This document shows, piece after piece, positions 7,756 to 14,209 of a DNA stretch of 64,000 bases. The DNA is from JAVKDP01 sp040222185 (GTDB lineage Bacteria; Bacteroidota; Rhodothermia; Balneolales; Balneolaceae). Position numbers and translations under genes: made by a program. Within the stretch, counting starts at the first letter, position 1, and each line of letters opens with the position of its first letter. The notes under the pieces are model-generated. The model did not search any database, was not told where the DNA came from, and saw only the letters and a list, made by a program, of their open reading frames with translations. The DNA is taken from contig JAVKDP010000082.1 of the NCBI GenBank assembly GCA_040222185.1, positions 1 through 64,000 on the forward strand. Reading direction: 5' to 3'.

Positions 7756-9696
7756 CTATTTTTGAATGAATAGATCATAGTTCACAGAATTTGGATCTGC
7801 TGTGCTGATCATAAATATTGCATCGTTGTAATCTTTGTCACCTTGAGGAAGAGCAATATCTTCGAAGGCCATCACGATACTTGAGCAACCCTGGTCATAG
7901 AAAATGATGCTTTGTTGCTTTTCGCTTACGTTGAATTCCGGAATAGTGTACTGGGTATAGATACCATCGGTAATCTTGCTACCCTTCCAGCCATTGGAAA
8001 TTACATAGAAACCAATCACTGTCCCTTCTTCAAATTCACCAAGTAGCTTCATCGTATTTCCCTGGATAAGTTCTCCACCTGAGTATTTTGCCGAAGCATT
8101 TGGAAAAATGACCACTTTATTCAAATCATCTGCGGATTGCGGAGGATTATCTTTATGATAATAGTAATAGCCTAGTGTATTTCTATATCCGGCTCCCTCA
8201 CTTATAAAAGTGACATACACTTTATCATCTTTAAGTAGTTCAATTTCCCTATGTGGATTTTCGAAATACTCAGGATTGTCTCTTGGTACATTATTTCTTT
8301 CCGGTAGTACATTCCTAAAGAGATTCGGAAGCAGTTCACTACATACTTCAACATCTTCAGGTTCCATTCCATGAGGAACACCATTATTATCGTGTCCATA
8401 TAAAGTCTGATGTTCACCAAGCTTTCCTTTTCGAAGAATCTTTAGCCCTTCGCCACCTTTAGCTACGAAAATCCATTCTCCATCTGTAGTCATATAGTTT
8501 GCAGACGCCGGAGCTTCATCTAAATCCCAGGTGAAGATAGGTTCAACTTCTCCGGATCCTTCCGGCATAGTAGCTACGGTAATCCCATCGGCTCCGTTTG
8601 CCATATACAGATAATCGTCATCGCTGGTAATACCATTGGTATTTCCTTTAGTAAGCATACTGGATGGCGAAGAAAACAGCTCTTCATCGGTGTATATATC
8701 AAATCCTTTTAGGCCATCATAACCCATGGTTACAAATACAACCTCAGGGTGACGTTGTGCAAAATGGAGTGTAGATTTCCCTCTGAAGTTTCTTTCTACA
8801 TTTTGATGAACTGCAGCTCCGATATCAATGGTCTTAGAAGTATCATTACTTCCAACCTGTTTAATTTTCAACTCTGCATTTTCACCAGTTACAAGGCTTA
8901 CTACTGATGAAGCAAAAGGAATACTTCCGTTTGTAGCCACATATTTGGCATCAGAATATTCTTCAGCACTGATAAAGCCCAGGTTATCCACATCTAAGGT
9001 GTATGTTCCACCGCGGGTTTTCCCAGCTGTTACATATAGGAAGTCTCCTGATCTAACAATTCCATTTGCAGATGCGGATATGCCTTGTGAGAACTTTGAC
9101 AAGCTCACATCTTTAATTTCATCTGAAATCAAGCCGTCTCTTAGTGAAACCTGGCGTACTACTGCTCCTTTATTCTTATGAGATAACGCCAACCAGATTC
9201 TCCTGGAGAATTCATCTCCTTCATAATCTGTTGTAATTGCATTAACATCAGCATTTTTAAATAAAGCTTGGCTAACCAGTTTTGGGTAAGCCCGGTTTGA
9301 AAGATCAAAAACCTCAAGTCCCCCTAAGTGAGTATCACCTTGCTTGTTATAAGAAACGTATGCCTTATCGTCTACTACCTGAACATGAGTTGCACTTAGT
9401 TTCTCACCTTGAAAAATGGGTGATGAAACCTCAGCAACGAAATACCAGGTATGATCCAGTTCTTGTGCATCGGAGTAACTTGTTACGCCTTTCTGCTTTG
9501 TATCCGGATCAAAAACAGTAGCGGTTCCTGTTTGGGAAACCTGAAGAGGATGGTTTATATACGTAACCCTATTGCTAAGTTCTTCCTGGTTGTTACTCAG
9601 CTCCACCTCGGATATGACATCTTCGTCATTCTCCAATGAAACAGAACACCCTAGAAATACACTTATACAAAGTATTGGTATTAATATTTTCTTCAT
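7756..9696 (-). CDS. lipoprotein with LVIVD/beta-propeller repeats and C-terminal DUF4114
   Basis: This 646-residue protein has a lipoprotein signal (ISVFLGC, acylated Cys17). The middle (about 70-430) has propeller-like repeats such as LGGLEVFDLSNRAYPKLVSQ and GLKGFDIYTDEELF, of the LVIVD type. The C-terminal 150 residues show GYYYYHKDNPP, VIFPNASAKYSGG, GNTMKLLGEFEEGTVIGFYV, MAFEDIALPQGDKDYNDAIF, which is the DUF4114 pattern with an acidic, probably calcium-binding end. It is a single-gene unit with its own LytTR-type site and terminator inside the polysaccharide island. A role as a surface polymer-binding or matrix protein is inference. Confidence 0.75.
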   Translation of the reverse strand: MKKILIPILCISVFLGCSVSLENDEDVISEVELSNNQEELSNRVTYINHPLQVSQTGTATVFDPDTKQKGVTSYSDAQELDHTWYFVAEVSSPIFQGEKLSATHVQVVDDKAYVSYNKQGDTHLGGLEVFDLSNRAYPKLVSQALFKNADVNAITTDYEGDEFSRRIWLALSHKNKGAVVRQVSLRDGLISDEIKDVSLSKFSQGISASANGIVRSGDFLYVTAGKTRGGTYTLDVDNLGFISAEEYSDAKYVATNGSIPFASSVVSLVTGENAELKIKQVGSNDTSKTIDIGAAVHQNVERNFRGKSTLHFAQRHPEVVFVTMGYDGLKGFDIYTDEELFSSPSSMLTKGNTNGITSDDDYLYMANGADGITVATMPEGSGEVEPIFTWDLDEAPASANYMTTDGEWIFVAKGGEGLKILRKGKLGEHQTLYGHDNNGVPHGMEPEDVEVCSELLPNLFRNVLPERNNVPRDNPEYFENPHREIELLKDDKVYVTFISEGAGYRNTLGYYYYHKDNPPQSADDLNKVVIFPNASAKYSGGELIQGNTMKLLGEFEEGTVIGFYVISNGWKGSKITDGIYTQYTIPEFNVSEKQQSIIFYDQGCSSIVMAFEDIALPQGDKDYNDAIFMISTADPNSVNYDLFIQK

Positions 9697-9764
9697 TGTT
9701 TTAGTTATTTAGATTTTATGGTTATTCGAATTTCTTATTCTTTTATATAGCACAAAGGCTTTTT

Positions 9765-9796
9765 TCGATGAATGGTAGCTTTCTGCCGTTGAATGG
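9765..9796 (-). promoter_or_regulatory. LytTR-type direct-repeat site upstream of the DUF4114 lipoprotein
   Basis: Repeats TCGATGAATGG (9765-9775) and CCGTTGAATGG (9786-9796) have an exact 21-bp period. The site ends 68 bp before the start codon at 9696 and lies only 5 bp beyond the end of the HlyD-type gene. A separate regulatory site here marks the lipoprotein as its own unit. Confidence 0.7.
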
Positions 9797-9801
9797 ATAT
9801 A

Positions 9802-10842
9802 CTAGTTGAAACGACCTATGGAAACCTTAACCGACATCTTATAGAACTGCTTCCACTCTTCGAGGTCGTTAACATCCAGTGGAATAATATCTACCAGCAA
9901 AGACCTCTGGGTTGGCTCATACTTCTTTTGAAATTCCGGCGGCAGCTCATAAGTCGATACATAAAACTTGTCGATGATGCCTTTTTGTTTTGTTCCATCC
10001 GGGAACTCAAGATTTACTATTCTACCGATTTCGGCTTTATCTAATTCTTCCTGAACGAAGTAAGCTTGTATTCTTAAATGCTGAGGTTGGTGAATGGTCA
10101 TCACCTGGTCTGCTTTGTAACACACTTCATTTTCGCGAACGTTAATTCGTCCAATCACTCCATCTTCCGGAGCAATATAAAGTTGTTTCTGAACTCCGCC
10201 TCCACCTGATGCTGCAGCTATACTGTAATTTGCTTTTAACCTGTTTAGTTGATCAATATGTCGAATCAAATAGCGGATCTCTTGCTTAACTAAATCCAGG
10301 TCGTCCTGAACGTTGTCAATTTTATATTGCTGATCATCAAATTTGGTTTTAGATAATGCTGCAAGAGCTACCATTGACCTGATTCTTTCAAGTTCGAATC
10401 GTAATTCTTTCAATCGGTTTTGTAGAATTCTTTGCTCGGTTCTCTTTTCATCGAGCTGTCGGCGTAACTCTAAGATTTCGCGATCCACTCTTTCCCTATT
10501 CGAAATAATATTTACATAGCTCGCGGCATCATTCTCGTAATACTGGTTCGTATATTGAAAGAGCGTATCTCCTTTTTGAATCTCGGCTCCTTCTTCTACC
10601 AATAACGAGTTAAGACGAATATCGTCCGTAAAATGGACTTCCAACTTGTCCATGGTTACCATTCCGTCCAGTTCAATAACCGCTACACCTTTGTATAGCT
10701 TGAATGAACCATAAATACCAATTGTTATAAGTAACAGGATGAAAAGCACCCTGTCCGTATTCATCTTTTTTCGCTTTGGTTTTTCCGGCTCTTTTAAATG
10801 CCTTATAGTTGCATTCCCTTGTTTAAAGCTAAATTGTTCCAT
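9802..10842 (-). CDS. HlyD-family periplasmic adaptor (membrane fusion) protein
   Basis: This 346-residue protein has a short cytosolic, basic N-terminus (1-28), one membrane helix (about 30-48, VLFILLLITIGIYGSFKLY), a lipoyl half-motif, a long coiled coil (about 115-205, rich in R/E/L/Q with RLKELRFELERIRSM), a second lipoyl half (IAPEDGVIGRINVRENEVC) and a beta-barrel domain. This is the standard order of HlyD/EmrA fusion proteins that link an inner-membrane transporter or synthase to a TolC-type channel. It follows the TolC-like gene by 2 bp. No ABC or RND pump is encoded nearby, so the partner may be the GT2 synthase, as with Alg44; that link is inference. Confidence 0.85.
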   Translation of the reverse strand: MEQFSFKQGNATIRHLKEPEKPKRKKMNTDRVLFILLLITIGIYGSFKLYKGVAVIELDGMVTMDKLEVHFTDDIRLNSLLVEEGAEIQKGDTLFQYTNQYYENDAASYVNIISNRERVDREILELRRQLDEKRTEQRILQNRLKELRFELERIRSMVALAALSKTKFDDQQYKIDNVQDDLDLVKQEIRYLIRHIDQLNRLKANYSIAAASGGGGVQKQLYIAPEDGVIGRINVRENEVCYKADQVMTIHQPQHLRIQAYFVQEELDKAEIGRIVNLEFPDGTKQKGIIDKFYVSTYELPPEFQKKYEPTQRSLLVDIIPLDVNDLEEWKQFYKMSVKVSIGRFN

Positions 10843-10844
10843 GA

Positions 10845-12143
10845 TTAGAGTCCCTTTCTGCTTGTTATTAATTTCTTTTCGTCGTCATAAACCAGGTAAT
10901 CAATAATCTCACCCGAAGTAAGATTGAGGTTCATCTTGAGTAACAGCTGATGCATCTGCTTTTTTAGTGCTACTTGTTCGACTAGAACTGCGAGAGCATC
11001 ATCTTGCAATAATGAAGCATCTACTTCAGGTACATCTGTATTTACGCTGGCTTTTGTAACCTCTTGCACCCTGATTCTATCTTCCAACAATGTGTATTTT
11101 GATACCAGGTTTAAAAGCTGCTTCTGCTTATAGGAGTATTCTTGATAAAGCATCAGCATTTCTTTTTTCCTGTTTTTGACTTCAAGTTGCAGGCCCTCAT
11201 CTAGTGCTTTGCTCTCGGCTACATATGAGTCTCTTACAGCTCTCCGATTTCTCGCTAGTGGCATGCGTAATGAAATTCCCATAGCAACATAATCCCTGGT
11301 ATTATCAGAGAAACTTGTTTGATGATGATAGTTCACTGAAGCTGTGAGGCTCATATCATAAATAAAGTAGGAAGGAGCTCTGATCAGCTCCTTCCTCATC
11401 TCCACCATCTTCAGATGTCCTTCCATGTCATTAAATGACCCTAGGATAGCGGAGATGTCAACATCAGGCATAAGTGTTTCCCGAACCTGATAGGGGTAGT
11501 TGAAAGTGTTTAGCTCATCTGAAAAGATGTGCTCAAAAGAGGAATTCGACTGGAATAAAATTTCTTTTTCTAAACGCGCTTCTTCAAAACGTGCATTGAG
11601 GTTGAAGACTTCTTCATTAGTAAAATATCCTTCCTCACGTAAGCTTACATAGATCGGCCGTTTGGATGAAAGCAGTTGTATTCTTTCCAGGTATACATCA
11701 TGTATTTCTTTGTCAAACAGATATGCAGCTAGTGCAAACTGGGCGAAATAAGACTCTTGTTTATCTCTTACTTGTTGCTCAAGTAACTCCAGTTCTACTC
11801 TAAGATCGTTTGTTTCCGCAAGTCTGCGGTTTTGTACCCACCCGGCTTTTAATATTTCCCAATTAAGACCTGTTTTATAATACTTCTCAATAGATCCTGC
11901 GTTTAGATCATTATCAATAAAACCTTCTCCAAAACGGTGGTTATAGGATGCAACGAGGCTTATTCCGAGATCTCTTCTAAGAATACTTGACTCAGCGTAA
12001 AGCTTATCGATCTTCGAATTGCTTGTACTTATAGTCTGGAAATTCAGGATGCTTTCTAACACCCCGGGCTCATCAACCTGCCTGGCCTCAAGCCCAGTGG
12101 TTAACACTATAAGAAGTAGGAAAAGGTAAACTAATCGGTACAT
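10845..12143 (-). CDS. TolC-family outer-membrane efflux protein
   Basis: This 432-residue protein has a signal peptide (MYRLVYLFLLLIVLTTGLEA). Long amphipathic helices contain two related halves (about 30-210 and 240-420; for example RVQEVTKASVNTDVPEVDAS and GISLRMPLARNRRA, the latter typical of the second TolC repeat). It should form a trimeric periplasmic tunnel and outer-membrane barrel. It is first in a two-gene unit with the HlyD protein and is preceded by a LytTR-type site and a TATGTTTG box. Together these two genes form an export path without a dedicated pump. Confidence 0.82.
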   Translation of the reverse strand: MYRLVYLFLLLIVLTTGLEARQVDEPGVLESILNFQTISTSNSKIDKLYAESSILRRDLGISLVASYNHRFGEGFIDNDLNAGSIEKYYKTGLNWEILKAGWVQNRRLAETNDLRVELELLEQQVRDKQESYFAQFALAAYLFDKEIHDVYLERIQLLSSKRPIYVSLREEGYFTNEEVFNLNARFEEARLEKEILFQSNSSFEHIFSDELNTFNYPYQVRETLMPDVDISAILGSFNDMEGHLKMVEMRKELIRAPSYFIYDMSLTASVNYHHQTSFSDNTRDYVAMGISLRMPLARNRRAVRDSYVAESKALDEGLQLEVKNRKKEMLMLYQEYSYKQKQLLNLVSKYTLLEDRIRVQEVTKASVNTDVPEVDASLLQDDALAVLVEQVALKKQMHQLLLKMNLNLTSGEIIDYLVYDDEKKLITSRKGL

Positions 12144-12160
12144 GGTTTATGTTTTTTTGA

Positions 12161-12168
12161 CAAACATA
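12161..12168 (-). promoter_or_regulatory. probable -7 promoter box of the TolC-HlyD unit
   Basis: The minus strand reads TATGTTTG, an exact TAnnTTTG match, 17 bp upstream of the ATG at 12143. The LytTR-type repeats begin 29 bp further upstream, so they would lie just beyond the -33 region, a usual activator position. A good -33 TTG is absent, which fits an activator-dependent promoter. Confidence 0.45.
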
Positions 12169-12197
12169 GTCCATGCATTCACGATTTAGGGAATTCT

Positions 12198-12229
12198 TCG
12201 ATGAATCGCCAAAATGCTTCGGTGAATGG
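12198..12229 (-). promoter_or_regulatory. LytTR-type direct-repeat site upstream of the TolC-HlyD unit
   Basis: Repeats TCGATGAATCG (12198-12208) and TCGGTGAATGG (12219-12229) have an exact 21-bp period, as at 7624 and 9765. The site ends 54 bp before the start codon. It is the third instance in the same island, and the LytTR regulator gene starts its 3' end only about 190 bp away. Confidence 0.7.
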
Positions 12230-12258
12230 TAAACATTTGGCTTTGCCGGGTATTACCT

Positions 12259-12346
12259 GTCATCCTGAGCGGTAACGAAGGATCTACACAATCAAAGTTT
12301 TAGATAGGCTGCTTATTAGATCCTTCGGAAGTATCCTCAGGATGAC
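12259..12346. repeat. inverted pair of dispersed GTCATCCTGAG...GGATCTA repeat elements
   Basis: One copy (12259-12286) and one inverted copy (12317-12346) face each other around a 30-bp centre, so the transcript could fold into a long stem. The 30-bp right copy is identical to the element at 30804-30833. This is a REP-like intergenic repeat also present at 28704. It lies in the 279-bp gap between the LytTR gene and the TolC-HlyD unit and could act as a transcript end or boundary. Confidence 0.75.
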
Positions 12347-12422
12347 CTATGGTTAATATCAATATGGCTTGCGGTCAAATTATATCCTAAGGTTTAACGT
12401 CCTTCTAACCTTGTGAATAGTG

Positions 12423-13112
12423 CTATATCATATTTAACCGGTTCAGGAGACCTTCTTTGTTTCCCCTGCTTATAGGAATGATATCTTCAGCAATAAGAAT
12501 ACTGTTATCTTCTATATCTACAATCTTGTCCAGGTTCACAACAAAAGATCGGTGGACTTTCATAAAATTTGAGGAAGGCATCTTCTCCTCAATTCTCTTC
12601 AAAGTGATATGAACTGTATACTTTTTATCCCCGGTTTTTATTTGAACATAATCCCCTTTTGCTTCAATAAACTGTATATCCTCAAAATTGAGCTTCACCA
12701 ACCTTGAATTAATGTTAACAAATATCGAATTCGGGTTAGACTCTACTTCTGCAGGTTTCTCAGCTTTTGAGGCCTTCACTTTTTCCATAGCTTTTAGAAA
12801 ACGAGCTGTCTCAATAGGCTTTATCAGATAATCTACAACATTATACTCAAAGGCTTCCAAGGCAAAGGATGTATCTGTAGTCGTCATAATAACATCTGGC
12901 AGCGAAGTCATTGTCTTGAGAAATTCAGACCCCTTTAGTTCCGGCATATGGATATCAAGGAATATTAAATCCAAATCCAATTCCTGCACTGTTGAAAAAG
13001 CTTCTGCAGGATTTTCGAATTCAGCTACTACATCAAGATAACCCGTCATCTCGCATAATTTACGGAGAGCCATTCTCGCCGTCTTTTCATCATCTATTAT
13101 AATACATTTCAT
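12423..13112 (-). CDS. LytTR-family response regulator
   Basis: This 229-residue protein has a receiver domain (1-118) with the acidic pair Asp7/Asp8, phospho-acceptor Asp53 (FLDIHMPELKG), Thr switch in IMTTTD and Lys98 in YLIKP. It has a LytTR DNA-binding domain (about 130-229; FIEAKGDYVQIKTGDKKYTV, FMKVHRSFVVNLDKI). LytTR proteins bind paired repeats one or two helical turns apart, exactly the kind found upstream of the three effector units downstream of this gene. It is the last gene of the four-gene signalling unit (1-bp gap to the receiver-HPt gene). It is the natural candidate for regulator of the polysaccharide genes. Confidence 0.92.
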   Translation of the reverse strand: MKCIIIDDEKTARMALRKLCEMTGYLDVVAEFENPAEAFSTVQELDLDLIFLDIHMPELKGSEFLKTMTSLPDVIMTTTDTSFALEAFEYNVVDYLIKPIETARFLKAMEKVKASKAEKPAEVESNPNSIFVNINSRLVKLNFEDIQFIEAKGDYVQIKTGDKKYTVHITLKRIEEKMPSSNFMKVHRSFVVNLDKIVDIEDNSILIAEDIIPISRGNKEGLLNRLNMI

Positions 13113-13113
13113 A

Positions 13114-13794
13114 TTACCTACTCCTGATTTCCTCTATCGATTTATATAAGCTGTTATGTAGCAACTTAACCTCTTCTTCAAAAACACCCTCATCCGTTGG
13201 CATCGAGTTTTTACATTCGAACTCCAGTTTTTCAGCCAGTTCGTCAATTTCACTCAACCCGAAAGTTCTGATCTTAGTTCTTAACCCATGGATATTTTGC
13301 GAGACTTTCTCAAAGTCTTTCGTTTCCATCCCTTTACTTATGGAATCTAGTTGTACCGGAACTTCTGTTAAAAAAACATCAATCAACTCTTGTTCAAACT
13401 CCTTATCTCCATCTGAAAGGTCTTCAAGGTAACTATAGTCCGGAATGGTACTGATAGTAATTTCACCACTCGCTTCTGATATACTGATTATATCTTCCGG
13501 TTTAAGTGGTTTTTGGAAAAAATAACCTTCTTCAATTCCTCTCTCGCTTTTCATTGCATCAGAAAGCCTGGATCCACTTACATAAAACGTTTTGATATCC
13601 GGTATAGGCTGAGTTTCAGTTCCATTATTCAAATAAAAATCCCGTATCAAAACATCTGATGAGCTCTTTTCCCCTGAATCGATATACTCTTCTATTGACT
13701 CAAACGAAATAGATTCTTTCCCCGGAAAGTTTCTCATCAGCCTTTTGAAAGCCAAACGGTCAAAATCACTATCGTCTATATATACAAATCTCAT
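13114..13794 (-). CDS. receiver-HPt phosphotransfer protein
   Basis: This 226-residue protein has an N-terminal receiver-like domain with the acidic pair (IDDSD), Asp52 (VLIRDFYL) and Lys95 (FFQKPL). A C-terminal HPt helical bundle (about 130-226) has the histidine motif NIHGLRTKIRTFGL (His169), corresponding to the usual HxLKG. The receiver is divergent around the Asp (RDFYLN in place of LDxxMP) but retains the key residues. The combination suits a phosphorelay intermediate between the hybrid-free kinase and the LytTR regulator. It sits between the lone receiver and the LytTR gene, with 1-bp gaps on each side. Confidence 0.8.
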   Translation of the reverse strand: MRFVYIDDSDFDRLAFKRLMRNFPGKESISFESIEEYIDSGEKSSSDVLIRDFYLNNGTETQPIPDIKTFYVSGSRLSDAMKSERGIEEGYFFQKPLKPEDIISISEASGEITISTIPDYSYLEDLSDGDKEFEQELIDVFLTEVPVQLDSISKGMETKDFEKVSQNIHGLRTKIRTFGLSEIDELAEKLEFECKNSMPTDEGVFEEEVKLLHNSLYKSIEEIRSR

Positions 13795-13795
13795 T

Positions 13796-14209
13796 TCAAT
13801 AGGCTGATTCGCTAGTATTCCAGTAATGCTTGATCGAGGTCATCATATCCACAAATTCGCTGTACCGAACTGGTTTAACCATGTACCCTGCCGCATAATT
13901 TTCAAAGCTCTTTAGTTTGTCAGATGGCTGTTTAGAAGTAGTCATTATAACCACAGGAATTTTCTTGAACTCAGGGTGACTTTTAGCCTTTTCAAGAAAT
14001 TCAAAGCCATTCATAATAGGCATATTCAAATCCAGCAATATCAAGCCGGGCAAATCTTCTTTATTACCTTCCAACCATTCCAACCCTTCTTTCCCGTTTT
14101 CTTTAGAAATTAGGGTGTTGCCAAAACCAAGCTTTTCAAATGCCCTGGCCACCTTTTTGGCTTCAATCGCATTGTCTTCAAGAAGTAAAACTGATTTCTG
14201 ATCTTTCAT
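13796..14209 (-). CDS. single-domain response regulator (Rcp1-type)
   Basis: This 137-residue lone receiver has acidic residues Glu11/Asp12 (LLLEDNAIEA), phospho-acceptor Asp60 (LLDLNMPIMNG), the VIMTTS switch and Lys112 (YMVKPV). The pattern of insertions (LEWLEGNKEDLPGLILLD) is that of Rcp1-like receivers that pair with PAS/GAF or phytochrome kinases. It has no output domain, so it probably relays phosphate to the HPt domain of the next gene. It overlaps the kinase reading frame by 32 bp, so the two are translationally coupled. Confidence 0.88.
   Translation of the reverse strand: MKDQKSVLLLEDNAIEAKKVARAFEKLGFGNTLISKENGKEGLEWLEGNKEDLPGLILLDLNMPIMNGFEFLEKAKSHPEFKKIPVVIMTTSKQPSDKLKSFENYAAGYMVKPVRYSEFVDMMTSIKHYWNTSESAY

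Noticed and set aside
3469..12143. Cellulose or Wzx/Wzy-type capsule locus
   Set aside because: There is no BcsB/BcsC, PilZ domain, flippase, polymerase or chain-length regulator in the region.
9802..12143. Ordinary multidrug efflux pair
   Set aside because: HlyD and TolC genes occur without RND, MFS or ABC pump, and they share regulatory repeats with the polysaccharide genes.
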